A stretch of 64,000 nucleotides of DNA from Linepithema humile (Eukaryota > Arthropoda > Insecta > Hymenoptera > Formicidae), in contig NC_090128.1 of the NCBI RefSeq assembly GCF_040581485.1, positions 8,928,001-8,992,000 of the forward strand, given 5' to 3'. Shown here one piece after another: positions 48,176 to 60,862 of the stretch (position 1 is the stretch's first letter; every line of letters starts with the position of its first letter). A program made the position numbers and the translations under genes. The notes under the pieces are model-generated. The model saw nothing but the letters and a program-made list of their open reading frames with translations, was not told the origin of the DNA and searched no databases.

Positions 48176-49025
48176 TTTTCCAAATGTACATACATATTTA
48201 TTATTGAACTTCACATTTAATTTGTTATACTCTTTTCTCGGGGCAGAGCAGGTTTAATTTTTTAGTGTCACTCGTGCCAACCTCTGATCTCCTTATACAT
48301 TGACAGGGGGACTCCTTGTCACGCGAGGGAAATTGTTTTTTGTTTCATCATGAAAGATTGAACGCTATGCGTTGGTGATCCATTATCGCTGTTCTATAGT
48401 CAGACATACATAATGTATCAAAATTCACGTACTTTTTATAACTTTCTTAATGAGTTTAGATTTTACTATTTTATGTAAAAATTTTCGAAATTAAACATTT
48501 GGAAAAGTAGGTAAGTTTTAAAGAATATTTCCGTTAAAATATAAATTTATTTTTACATACTTGGGAATTTTCTGCAACGTAAGTTCTGGAACTTTCATAT
48601 TGTATGACTTAAGTGTCTCGCGTAAAAGAATCTCTGAATTATTAAATGGAGTGATGAATGTTAATCCACCAAGTTGCACAGGCGCGAGATTTCGCGATAT
48701 TTGCTCGGGGAAGTTTTCACGGTCGCTGGCGACATGAAAGCTTTAGAGAGCGTTCACGAAGGAATGTTGAAAAATATTTACGCTGCGGCTCGTCCTGCCG
48801 TGACCGGTGGACTTTCCATGCCTCTGAATGGCCATTGTCCCTAAAGAAGAACGAAAGCCGTGTAAACGAAGAGCGAACGGCGCGTTGCTCTTTCGCGCCG
48901 TGTAAACACGCGGCAGCGCCGACCTGGAACAGCCTTGGGCTGAAGGAAGGAAGAGCAGCCATTTGTTAGTGCTTAGGTAACGAGCGGACGTGCTTCTGTG
49001 TGTGCGAACAACTTGGCTCTGATAC

Positions 49026-49049
49026 CCGCCGCCGCCACCGCCGCCACCG
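49026..49049. repeat. Short (CCG)n/(CCA)n repeat
   Basis: CCGCCGCCACCGCCGCCACC: a six-base-level alternation of CCG and CCA triplets. Confidence 0.9.
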
Positions 49050-50237
49050 TCTCGTCTCCGCTCGCGTCGTCGAGAGGACCCGGGATTTAGTTTAATCTCC
49101 TTTGCCAGCGTGTAACGAGCCCGTAACGCATCTAATTGTTGTTATTATACGCGAACAATTTCGCCTACCCCGACATTCATTATAGTAACGCCGCGTCATT
49201 CGCGGTTATTGCGCGACTGGCGTTTGATGTTTCGAAATGTTATCTCCGGCGTTTCTCGTATCTGATCCGTACCGTTAAACTACTTAGAGGATAATGACGC
49301 GTTGCGAATCCCGTCGAGTGCTCGCGTACACTCACGATGAGAATTCTACCGAGCTGAACCGCTAACCAAATGTACCCTAAATCCGTATGCTCAGTTATTA
49401 CATATTAATTTCCCATTAGTAGTACACGATAATGCTATTAAATTGCGAGAATTTTACCGCGATATATTTACGTGCAGATTATCGAGCAGAATTTCTTTTC
49501 GAAACTAAGGGAGAGAATTAACGATTCAAATTAATAAGAATTAATTCCAATGGAAATCGATGCGTTAATTCAGTAATACCTAATCTAGAAACGATTACTG
49601 ATTCACACTGAAATCACAATCTTGTCGTCTGAATTGTTTAGTGCGTCATTTCTCCAAGTTCCAGATTTCTAATAAAATTCTTAAGGCTATAAATAAGTCA
49701 CTGTACTCGTTTAAAGATCCCCGAAAAAGCCTAATCTGTCAAAAAAGATTCAGTACAACCAAACAAAGTCGAACGAAACACATCTATCGAACGTTTTTAC
49801 CACGATTCTCGCTCATTCTCTTTGGATTTTGACAAATTTCTTTGCTCTCAGATAACCCCGAGACACCTCGCGGTCTCACGAGGCGACGCTATCTTTGAGA
49901 ATAAAACGTGACCGTTCGCCGATCGTCGAGGGTATCGCAGTCTCGAATCGGGATTTCTTTTCGAATCCCCCTCGACTTATCGATGTCCATCTCCATCCGC
50001 TTTCTCGGCCAAACGTCTGGAAACTCGGGGTGCATTGTGGTCTATCTCCATTCAATGGAACGCGCAGTACGGTCCCTCCGTCTCCCCGTCTCGCGGCTAG
50101 TAGACAGGCAACGGAAAATGGTGTGCGACGAGATGGGTAGTTTCCCTGTAGCAACTAGTGTTCGGAAAATTCGGAACGGTCGGACAATTCGGCTAGCTCG
50201 AATCTTCGAGCGTTACGAATCGGTTACGTCCGAACTT

Positions 50238-50263
50238 TTCGAGCTGGAAATATTCAGCTCGAA
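50238..50263. repeat. 9-bp perfect inverted repeat in a cluster of AGCTCGAAT motifs
   Basis: TTCGAGCTG (50238-50246) and CAGCTCGAA (50255-50263) pair around GAAATATT. A related string TAGCTCGAATCTTCGAGC lies about 45 bases upstream, itself an inverted repeat (GCTCGA/TCGAGC). Three half-sites with the same core within 70 bases could be a repeated protein-binding site, but no known factor is assigned. Confidence 0.75.
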
Positions 50264-51435
50264 TATTTTTCCCTCAAACTGTTCGATCATTCTTTCATTC
50301 GACGCTGCTGATTGTTTCCAGAAGAAATTATTATAAATAATATTTTCGCCGAACATAAATGCGTGCCGCGAGCATTCGGGTTTTTTTTTTGCAATTTTCG
50401 TAATCTGTAGAATGAAACGAATATCTTTAAACGCGATAATGTCGAAAATATAAAACTGCAAGCTGATTCGCGTGATCTGCACGAGTTTACTCGCAAATAG
50501 CTTTAGAGAATCTCTTCCATCATGAGAGGATGCGTTTGCATTCCAGAGCCGAGCATCACACCCACGTGACCGGCTGTGAAACTCGGTCACGCCAGTTGAC
50601 GCATCGGCATGACGACAAGACCGTTATCGACGGCATCGTCGTTTCAACCGCGGCCCGCTTTTCTGCTCGGAATCATCGGCGTTCATCTTGTCGCCTAAGC
50701 TCGAGAAATCCCCAATACCCGAGGAAATAATGGGCCATTCACCGTGATGCATCCAGCACCCGGCCAGTGCGAGCGATTCCGTATCGATGTATCACGATTT
50801 CGATCTGAATTGAATCGTCGAATCCGCGCGCCAATGGCCACCCTCGCTCGTCGTCTTTAGCTGCCGGATATCACGAAACGCTTTTTTGCCCGTTCCTTAT
50901 TTTCCCGCTCGGCAAACGTTGGGTCACAACACGCAACACGAACGCTAATAGAAAGAGCCCGGGCTGTTGCTGGCAACGGGAAAGGCTCTATCCATCTCGG
51001 AACGCCGGACCGAAACTCGAATTCCCGGAGTTACTTCGTTCTTCCCGCGCTAACTGTCCCCTGTTTCATCTTTATCCGACTTTCTCATCTCGGATGGCGA
51101 TGAAATGTCCAGGACGCGCAAAAATAAGATACAATGAGGAGCAACGACGCAGAATTTTGCAGAAACTCGCAGGAAAATGGAATACGGCACCGGTTTTATT
51201 AAAAATACGTTCATATAACGTTATACATAATATACATGTATATGTATTATGAGATATGTATTATACGATTCTCTTGAGCAGTCCCAGGTCTTAGATATTA
51301 TTTTTGTGTTATGATAAATAATAGTTAATGAATTCCATCTCTTTTTTTCTCTTCTAAGATAAGCGATTTATACAAATTACAATATTTATGCGGCAACGCA
51401 CAAATATTATTTGTTGCGCTCCTGAATGTGTAGAG

Positions 51436-51622
51436 AAATTCTTTCATATAACGCTACATATATAAAATTATACCAAAAGTATATATTTTTATCAAAAACA
51501 TATTCTTCAAGGAAGAAACTAATCAATTCAATATACAGAAAAATTCTTTAATATAAAATTGTATAAAAAAATATTTTTATCAAAATAATATTTTTTAAAG
51601 AAGAATCCGATTTAATCGAAAA
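51436..51622. repeat. Diverged AT-rich tandem duplication, period about 105 bp
   Basis: The first copy starts AAATTCTTTCATATAA (about 51437) and the second AAATTCTTTAATATAA (51541). Both continue with ATAAAATT, then TATTTTTATCAAAA, then a TATTCTT/TATTTTTT string, GAAGAA and (A)ATC.A.TT. Two copies are visible. Confidence 0.75.
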
Positions 51623-52487
51623 AGCAATTTGCAACAGATATATTTATTTATTCTATTTATAGCCTTGTTCTATATAGGAGCTCTATATGTAACGTAAACC
51701 AGTACGGTAGTAAGTGCAATATCAGAATACATGTAACCACGTGAAGGATACATTTCTTGTCTCAAATGTATCGTCACATTACATTGAAGCACCTGTCGTA
51801 TAGGTTTGCCAGAGAAATGTTCACCGAGCGCGACTACATGCCCTCCTGCTAGCCGGAGTGCAATCTCCCTGTAACCCCTGCTTGTACTCAGCCATACACT
51901 CTCTCGCCTGCATCCCCTTGGGGGTCCCTCCGTTCGGCTTCCATCGTAACGAGCTTTGATCTCGCGGTGTCGTAGTCCCCCCCGTATCGGCTACTCGACA
52001 CCATTGTGTACTCGGTGACGTTGGTAAATGCGCAAACAGCGCCAGATGAAGTGGAGCAACGTAAACCCGGCCAAGAATCCGCGTTTATACGTTTCTCACG
52101 TTTGTGTGCGGAAAAAGTCCGACGTTCGGAAATAGGGTGGCGCTATTTGCACTCTCTCGCGGGGGATGGAAATCGATGAGATTATCGAGTAATCGCATCA
52201 GTTTCGAATGCAGAGTATCCTACGTGGCGCTAATAAATTCGAGGGCCGGTTAAAAAGATTTAAAGATAGTCTTTAGTTTCTTATTGATTTTGTTAAATTG
52301 ACGATTAAATATGTATTTCTTTTTTTACTCGTGAAAATTAAAGCGACTTTAAAGGCGCGCGCTTTAAAAGTCATATCTCGGGTACTGAAACTCGTAATCC
52401 GTTAGAGGCTTTTAATCCTAATCGTCTAACGCCTACGGTTAAAGGCTTGAAGTCTCTTAAAGAGCCTGTTTGTCGAACGAGCTTTGT

Positions 52488-52488
<1 letters not shown>

Positions 52489-52533
<45 letters not shown>
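52489..52533. repeat. (CT)n microsatellite
   Basis: Forty or so bases of CT with one TTT interruption near the start. Confidence 0.97.
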
Positions 52534-52535
<2 letters not shown>

Positions 52536-53038
52536 CTTCTCTATCTCTCCTCCCCCCTTCCCCGAGTCTTTAATTGAAACATTTCCCGGGCCCTGTGGGG
52601 TCCGGTGCGAACCAGCTTGTTCCAGGAATCAAAAGAGAACAAAAACTCCTTCGGATCGGGGCCTTCCCACTTCGTTTCCTTCCTTCTCGCTTCTTTGCGC
52701 CTTCCTGACTCTTTGCCTCTCGCTTTCTCCAGAGATAAAGGGATTGGGTTATGTCCGAATCCGAGAGAAAGAAAGGAAGAGAAGAGAAAGAGAAGGCGAT
52801 GAGAAGAATGCGGACAGGAATGCGTCGCACCACACACGGCGTTGCGTTCGAAGCTCGCATAAAGCTCCATTCACAATCATTTGCCTCGGAACGAACTCTC
52901 GTCTGTAAATAATTACGGCTGTTTGCTCGGCCTGGAGAGCCCATAAGCAAGTGTGCGAAAATATTGCGATTCATATTCGCAAGTTCTCGACGCAAATAAA
53001 GAAACGAACACGGCGATTTCGGATGCGATCCGAAGTTC

Positions 53039-53803
53039 TTGCTTGCACGAAAGGATTTAAACCTCAGCTATAGATTCTTCGGAACGAGTTCGGTTTCATT
53101 GCGGCAAAACACGCAAATTAAAAGCAATCTATGCGAGAAAAAATGTTTTATTACAAGTTGTCGCGACATCCTTTGGATTTGCCGCAGGCGGGATAAAAAT
53201 GTGAGAAACGTTTCTCATTTCAATAGTAGGTTAAAAACATTAGGAAACGCCCGAAGCGCCAATGAACGGTTCGTTTACGTCGGTAGTCTAAAAACGGCGC
53301 GGCTTGCGTTTCTCGCGCGTGGGCTCGGGAAAGCCAGGGATCAACGATTCCCGATTATAAATTCCGCGCGGACCGGTATCGGTTTTCGCACTCTAATAGC
53401 GGACGTGCACCTACGGGTGTATTTAGCAGCAGTGGGCGCCGACAAACGAGAAACCGCAATGAGAGAACTACGCCGCCTACGCCGTCTCGCGTTGCTGCAT
53501 TCCGCGCCGTTTTTCCACCACCACTCGGACGACCCGGGGATCCGCGCACACACGCGCGCACACTTTTCGCGTGCGGCACACGATTGCGTGCGCGCCCTTC
53601 CGAGGGATTTCGCAGAAGCTCATTTACGAGCCCGCTCGCTGATGAACTCTTATTTATTTTCGGATCGGGTTCCATCGGAGTTGGAAGCGCGGAGGCGCCC
53701 GGATCCGCTCGCTTTCCTCTCCTCGTTCGCCGCCACCGGAACTCGCCACTTTCGGCGATCGTTTCTCGTATTTCCATCGCGTGCTCTCGAGGTCCGCTGG
53801 AAT

Positions 53804-53844
<41 letters not shown>

Positions 53845-53878
53845 GTCTCTCTTCCTCGGTATTATTACCTCGCTTTAA
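53039..53878 (+). CDS. Longest open frame of the window; unrecognised, doubtful
   Basis: This frame is open for 279 codons, but its first codon is TTG. The first clear in-frame ATG is at 53459 and leaves about 140 codons. The middle part is Arg/Ala/Leu-rich (ETAMRELRRLRRLALLHS) with a short His cluster, and the last 25 residues are a Ser/Leu/Tyr run coded by the CT and ATCT microsatellite. No domain, signal peptide or membrane segment is recognised. A minus-strand frame of 140 codons overlaps it. Its length is somewhat more than expected by chance at this base composition, so it deserves a check. A chance frame in stop-poor CpG-rich DNA is still more likely than a gene. Confidence 0.15.
53804..53845. 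repeat. (CT)n followed by (ATCT)n microsatellite
   Basis: CT dinucleotides (53804-53828) change into ATCT tetramers (to about 53845), a compound microsatellite that supplies the Ser/Leu/Tyr tail of the overlapping frame. Confidence 0.96.
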
Positions 53879-54290
53879 TCCCACATTAGCGAAGGCTTAA
53901 GACTTATTGGGCTGTGCGAGAAGTCCAGCGCATTCTTTCACAATTTCCGTAATTACGCGTAAACAACATATCGTGCTCCACGAAGTACCGCCGTCGACTT
54001 AGCACGCCACATTATTGCGGTGTGTTACGTCGCGACGAGTGCCACACGAAACCCAGTTTCCGTTTCGTTGCTTCCTCGCTGAAAGTCGCGATTGACTAAA
54101 CGCGCGCGATTGAGAACCGCCGGCGCGCGGTGACGAAAAGAAGTTCCTCGCATTGTCCGTACTTCCTTATTATGACCTGACCGGTAGTCGACGCGCGAGC
54201 GTGGTCGCGCGGTCGCTTTTGTGTGTCACTTTAGGTGGCACGTCGGCTCTGAATAGACCGGCAACACACCCTGCGTCTCGTGGTACGCGG

Positions 54291-54310
54291 CGCGACGCGA
54301 CGCGACGCGG
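54291..54310. repeat. (GCGAC)n pentamer repeat
   Basis: Four copies of GCGAC in a very CpG-rich context. Confidence 0.88.
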
Positions 54311-54817
54311 CGAACGGCGTGACCGACACTCGAGGCGAAGAAACCCTCGATTTCTCAGGCGACGCACACGACGCCGTGGTTTCCGCCAAAAAGCAAAAGT
54401 AGTAGCGTGTGTTCGCGCGCGAGAAAGAGCGCGGCCAGAACCGGTCACCCACGCGGAAGTGCGCGCCGAACCGTCTCGGTTCGGTGGACGGTTCGGTCGA
54501 ATGGCGTTTCACGAGCGCGCGTACCCGGATGCATCGCCGCGGGAGCACGCAACCACGCGAATTTCACCGAGTTACTTAGTTGTTGCTTACTCGTTAGACG
54601 TATCGCGCCTTTGTCGACAGAGAGATCAACCGGATCGGTCAATTCGGGTTGTCGCGTTTTCAAAATTCATTCAATCGTCAAACATTTCGCGAATAATTAA
54701 CTGCACTGATGTCAGTGAGATTAACCAAGTTTCATAGCTCAATTAATTAATCGATTATGAATAGATGAAGACTGTTTTATTATTGTCTTTGTTGCATAAT
54801 CTACAATATTTGGAAAA

Positions 54818-54835
54818 AATATTTCTAGAAATATT
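54818..54835. repeat. 18-bp perfect palindrome containing TTCTAGAA
   Basis: AATATTTCTAGAAATATT is self-complementary. Its centre TTCTAGAA equals two inverted TTC/GAA units of a heat-shock element, but a third correctly spaced unit is not present, so I do not call it a heat-shock site. Confidence 0.85.
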
Positions 54836-57318
54836 ATTTTGCTACATATCTTTATTATTTCTATGTCATCGATCTTTAACGTTTCTGCCTCTGCTTTCCC
54901 CAAAGGAATAAAATTAATGTAAAGAACAAATTTCCCAGTAAATGGAATATTACTTAGGAATCACATTATAGAGAGAACGATACCAGCGTAATTGCGTGGA
55001 AATAAAACGCGGCGAATCCGACTCGAAGGAAACGCGACCGAAATCTTCTTCCTGTTACCGAGATCGATCGATCCTATTACCGCAACCCTCTCCCGCCTCT
55101 CCCGACGTCTCTCTTCTGTCTCCCTTTCGCTCTCTCGCGCTCGTGAATGGGCGCGACGAGACGACGAGTGTGTGGGTCCACCTATCTACGTACGGCGAAC
55201 AGACCAGAGCTCGCCATTCAGGTTTTTAAAGGCCATTACAAAAGTGACAAGCCGGACGGAGTCATTTCTAACGGGGAAGCGGAAGTCCGCCATTATGCAA
55301 TGGAAACGTCAATTTCCGGTGGTATTGTCGCGACGATCTGTTTCTCTCTTTTTACGCGCTCCCCCTCGGCGGACGGCGGCTACGACTTTTTTTCTGCAGG
55401 AAAACCGATGGAAAATTCCGGGCCCCGGATGCTCCCACGTTTAATGCGCGCCGGTCCCGGCTCGGTGCATTCCGCAGTAATTTGCGTATCGATGATACGA
55501 TACAATGTGATACACGCGCTCCCTTCACCGCGGCGGAACGCGTCGTCGCGCGCACCCGCGATCGACGTCCCGCAAAACCGACGACGCAGTTGAAGCCCCG
55601 TCCGATGAATGAATACAAATTGGTATGGTAACTTCGCGTTACCGGTGGACGTCTACATGTAGACGGCGGCGGTCTACACGCAGCCTATCTAAATCATCAC
55701 TTTATATGCGCAAGCCATGTAGACAAAGCAGCAGTTGCTTCTCGTTGCTTCTCATTGCTTTGTTTATTTAAACTGCCTACAAAGCGATGCTTTTATATAT
55801 TCTACGCGTATATTATAGACAAATATTTCACGTCATTTATGCCTCAGAGTGTCCATAATTATTTAATTAACCGGAAGATAGAAGTCAGTAAAAATAAATC
55901 TGTTTACGTGTAATCGATTTTTCCACATAATTATCTTATGCAGTTATAAATAGACGAAGCAGCTAAATTTTATTGTCCTCGCGAGTTCTTCGGTTTCACC
56001 AAGTACGGCTGTGTGCCGTACCGAACAAAGAGCGAGACGATTTCTAAAGCTGACGTTCCGGACTAAATCAAAAATAATCCACCGCATCGTTCCCACCTTT
56101 CTTATTTTCGCGTCGAGTTTTTGCATCTGCGCCATCCCGCACCTTGCACGCGCGTTTCGCGCGTCTCACAATCTCGCGCAAAGTTGCAAGAGAGCTTGCC
56201 GCGAGAAAAGCCTAGCCTACCGGCGTCGGCGAGCAACATCGGCGTCGCAGCCGAGCAGCATTCACGACAATAATGGCACGGTTCTTCCATCCGCCCCCGC
56301 TTCGTCCTCCGGCGACTCAACGCGACAGTTTATCATCCGGCAGCGTTGGTTGGCCCACCTTTCTCCCCGCGGCGGCAGGATCGCACACCGGCGAGCCTGG
56401 GTGTTTGCGTAGGATCCCGCGACGAAATCTTCGAATACACACTCAACCTGGATTAAGGATCAACGCCCTGGTGCCTTCGACGGCGCGCAGCTGTCGCGCG
56501 TCCGCCTCTCCTTCCGCTCCGCTCCGCTTTCGCCTCCGTGCATCGCTGTGTGTGTGTTTCTTTTTTTTTTTCTTTCTTTTCTCGCTTCTTTCCGCGTTTT
56601 TGACGTTTCTTATCCGGTGATAAATCTTCGTAGTCAGCCCGTCGAGATTTGATGCGCGGAGCCGTGTGAACGCGCTGACGACGACATTCTTGGGGTCCAT
56701 TAGAGCGATCTTGTTGAATTTTATTAATAGAAATCAGATACCAGAACGTGATCTATGTTGTAGCGTCCTTCTCTTGTCCTAAAATCTCCGAAATCATAGA
56801 AAAATATGAGGGTATCGAGAATCTTTGACGGAGATTTATTCGTTTTATTTTACGGTTAATTATTATTAAACTACACGTTGCTGCAATAACGTAACTTCCC
56901 CCATTACAAAGTTGTATATCGCTCTCTGTTATTTATGGTAATGTGTAATCTTGTACGGTGTAGTAATCTTCCGGCGTAATACCGTATTTATTCGAGGAAA
57001 GACTTAGAGTGCGCCCACGATTGAGAGCCTCCGTGATTGAATACGCTATCTTACGCGGCTCGGCACATCCGACCATATAAAGTACTTCCCGGGGCCTCCT
57101 CGTGGCGTCATGGCGGGCTTTGATCCTCACGAATACCGTGTCGCGGGCGGCTATAAAAAGACTTAGGGTCTCCGCCGAAGATTACCTAGGCGCGCGAGCG
57201 CCGTATAGCGCCGCCTCGAGATCTCCGCTGCGGTGGAAGAGCCCACCGGGGCTCTCGAGATGCGTGCGTCACAGTGCACTTCGCGGGCATCGGCGCGCGG
57301 TTCCATTTATCATGTCAC

Positions 57319-57337
57319 GTCATTCCCATGGAATGAC
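57319..57337. repeat. 8-bp perfect inverted repeat
   Basis: GTCATTCC (57319-57326) and GGAATGAC (57330-57337) around CAT. Confidence 0.82.
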
Positions 57338-60300
57338 AAGCGATGTGCGTGCCATGGGGTTCCCATAAAGCCGCATTGCAGCACGGACAAGCGCATTGCA
57401 CCGGTGCGCCGCGCGGTAGAGAAGCCGAGGAAGCCCGCGACGCTTGGAAGCGCGGCGCGCGCTATGCAGCGCGCACCGAACGGCGCGTACAGCGGTGCGT
57501 TATAATAAATGCTAAGGCGAATGCCAGATAGAAAGTACGCTAATGTAGCAACAAATGGCACCGCGTGTCTCTCAATGACCGTGCGCGAATATATCAAGCT
57601 ATTAATAACTCGGCCGCTTAGAAAATTATCGCCGACGTCATTAGAAAGCACAATGCGCTCTTAACGTTTACACAACAACGTAAGTTATTCAGTAAAATTT
57701 CACTGGCAAGAGCACTTTTCCGTTTTAAGATCATTTCAGCTCTCGGTATGTAAAAAAGAAGGATTGACAGATGCTAAATCGATCGATTTTTCACTTTTAT
57801 ATATACGTTTTTATAATTAATTTAAATTTTATTTTATACAATTTAAAATTACACTTGCTGCGCATATATATGTATCATAGTTCATACAATTTTCATGCGG
57901 AGATGCATTTCGAGAGTCTAAGGTCTATGTTGACGTCAATACTTATGTTAATCCACTTCATTTGCATAAAGAATTCATTACTCGAGTAATCCTGATTGAT
58001 TCTATCGCCGACAGTGTTGCTTTGTTACTCCGCCAGAGATATTAACGCAGACACGCAATTTTTATTGTCGGGCCATTGAACGCTCGTTGGCGCGTATTGT
58101 TAAATTATCTCTTCGATGACGTTACGTTCGCAACATAGCGCGAAAACACATGCGAAACACTCGGCCTGAGCTACGCGGTAATCGAGACCGTCGCGAATCG
58201 GCATCAATATTTAAGCAGCTCGTAGATACGCGTAGCGAATTTCCATCGATACGTCGACGACTTCAATGACCGGAGGCGGTTATTTCGCTCGAAAATCGTA
58301 TCGCGCGGACGCTGTACGCGCGGACAATACTGCCGACTTTATTTATAGCTCTCGTTTACTCCTTTCGTGCAATTTGACCGGCTCTAGCGCCGTCCGCACA
58401 CACGGTAATACCGCGGAGAACGCAGAAAAGAGAGAGAGAGAATGAGAAAGAAGTGAGAGCGTGCAGGTGTGAGTTAGAGTCGTAGGTTCGCGGTGACCGC
58501 TGTGAGAAACGTCGAAACCATAAATTCCCTCGGGACCAGCCACTTCTCTCGAATATGCCGTATACGCGTTTATATTTGCTGTGGCATAAACTGCGCGGGC
58601 GCTTTAATCCTTGCCTCCGCGAGTAACGCTCGCGAAAGTAGGTGTATCGCGAGAATGAAATTTGGAGATTTGTCGGATGTTTCATCACCAACTGTTGTGC
58701 ACGTGGTTGCGGAGAATCTTGTTTGAATTTCGAAGTTTCAATTAATGGGAATTATGCCTCGGTAGACACTGTTTCACAGCGTAAATTGTCTCTTATGAAT
58801 AATATAGAAGCGCGATTGTGACACATCGGATTTTATAATTAAAATGAAACGATTCTTTGATTGAATTTATTAAAAATAGTGCGGAAAAGTATGAATAAAG
58901 ATATTGAAGCGTTTGCTTCTATAAGAGATGAATAAATACTCTGGAGATAAAAAAAATTCTCCGGAATTAATGTAAATTCAATCCGACAATGCCTCCGAAA
59001 GCCGAATATCGCGGGCAATTATCTAAAGGCAAGCGGCATGGGAGAATAAAAAAGAGAATCGAGCGCCGGAACGATGCATATTAATGCGAGCGAACACCGA
59101 GGCGATACAAAGAACGCGCGGCACGTCATCAGCGCGGCGAGCTTTATTTCACATTTGGAGGCGCGATTTTCGCACGTCCTCGAGAAAGTCTTTCCCAGGA
59201 CGACCCAGACTCTCCCTTCGGGGCCGTGTAAAAATGCGCGCACGCATGCACGCACGGTCGCCCAGCGTCGAGGTCGTGACCCGGGCATGCGATCTTCTTC
59301 TCGGCAAATCGCTCGTGAGAGAAAAACGGAGCGGAGGAAGCTAGAGGAAAAAGTAACGCGTATACGGTCCCGCCGTAGTTTCGTGTATACACGAGCTGTC
59401 GGTCGCCGTCGTAGTCACCCATCGTAGCGGCAACGCGAACGATCGCGTGAGAGCGCGAGCGTGTATGCGGGAGAAGGCGGAAAGAGAGGGCCCCGAGTCA
59501 TGAGTGCGTGTGGGTAGAGTGCGGCCCATTGATAACTCACGGACCATTCATGGATCCGCGGATCCGTGAGAGGAAGTCGTCGTCGGTGTGTAGTTTCGCG
59601 TACACGTTGAGCGGCCGATATGTGGGAGCCGCCGTGTGTAGGTATACGCGCGGCCTTATTTGTACCGAGCGCGCGCACTTTTTCGCATTTCCGATCCGGA
59701 TCCCGCGATAGAGATTTCGCGGGGATCGCGCCGAGGCGGATAAACCGCGCGCGGCGGCGGCGTCTTTGGCGCGCGATCGTCGAAGGAAAGGTATAAGGGT
59801 GAAATTTATTACGTCGCGTCAAGAAATTCATTAGAGAGAGAAAATAGAAAGTAGGACGCAATGAAAATAAAAGATAAAGGATATAATCGAGTAAGAAAAA
59901 TTAAGGTCAAATAAAGCCGAGGGAGAATAATAATAAGCGCGCGGTGAGAAAAATAAAAAAGAAAATTAATTGCACGCGCTCCGAGTGAGAGAGAGAAAAG
60001 GGACGAGGGAGGGAGAGAGTAGTATTGTCTCTGGGGAATAGTCTTGCGAGCGCGTTGAGAAATGGAAGAATTTTCCATGTAGAATCGTAGATGAGGTCGT
60101 GGGAGTAACGGTAGAACGGTAAAGCCCGCTAACAAGAGTGACGTTTATCGCGCGTCTGCTTGCGAGAGCGCCTCGAAGCCAATTCATCGCTCAGCTATGA
60201 AGTCCAAGTTTCTATGTGACGCCGAGACAAACTCCGACATAAGAAACAACTTTCCTCGCCGCGCGGCCTACGCGATCCTTACCCACGTACCTACTTCGCC

Positions 60301-60862
60301 TTATATGTGAATCGTTCTCTCTCCGTCCTCCTCTTTCTTTCTCTCGGCGCACAATGCGCGATTCGTCTGGGCGCGCAATCGCGCGCACGCGAAATTTGTA
60401 GCTAACGATAGAGGCACAAAGGCACAAAGAACCGTTCGCGTGTATGCATATACAGGTTCGGGAAATAAAGTACGAATGTTACGACGCGTCGCACACTCTC
60501 GAGAAATTCACGTGTTCTCACGACAAACAGCGCTCTTGCCTTCATCTAATCAAGGTTGCGAATGGATACGGCTGCCCTAAAAGGGCAATAAAACTTTATT
60601 TCCTTGATTATACATTTTTTTTAAATAAAGTAATATTAATGCACGAATAATGGAATAAGAAAATGAATATATAGTATATTAAAATACGTGATATGCAAAA
60701 TTTGTGTGCTGCTGTACAAAATTGCATAATTTTATTTTTGTAAAAGCTATTTCTACGTAACATAAATACTATTAATTAAATTTACATTTTTTTCATAATA
60801 ATATAATCAACTGAATAAATATTCAAGAGAATAATAATTTTGCGCTGTGACAGAAACACAAA

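Larger units (their letters stand above)
46650..53030. other. Gene-free stretch
   Basis: AT-rich blocks at about 46830-46960, 47870-48240, 48430-48650, 49380-49680 and 51190-51660 contain most of the repeats of this part. The minus frame at 47204-47506 (100 codons) lies in one copy of a duplication whose other copy is full of stops. Short frames on both strands at 48658-48969 and 49876-50590 overlap each other. No gene is called. Confidence 0.5.
53879..60840. other. Gene-free stretch
   Basis: AT-rich blocks at about 54750-54960, 55780-55950, 56700-56900, 57730-57890, 58740-58980 and 60590-60840. GC-rich parts at 54150-54740, 54990-55620, 56010-56600 and 59070-59860 give overlapping frames on both strands. 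The 194-codon plus frame at 54153 begins at TTG. A GATCC-rich hairpin (CTCACGG 59536-59542, CCGTGAG 59564-59570, with GGATCCGCGGATCC inside) lies in the last of these. A GA-rich tract lies near 59985-60015. No gene is called. Confidence 0.5.

Noticed and set aside
54153..54737. 194-codon plus frame
   Set aside because: It starts at TTG, is Arg-rich through the (GCGAC)n repeat and CpG-dense DNA, and has an overlapping 105-codon minus frame.
54818..54835. Heat-shock element
   Set aside because: Only two inverted units (TTCTAGAA) are present. A functional element normally has three or more at fixed 5-base spacing.
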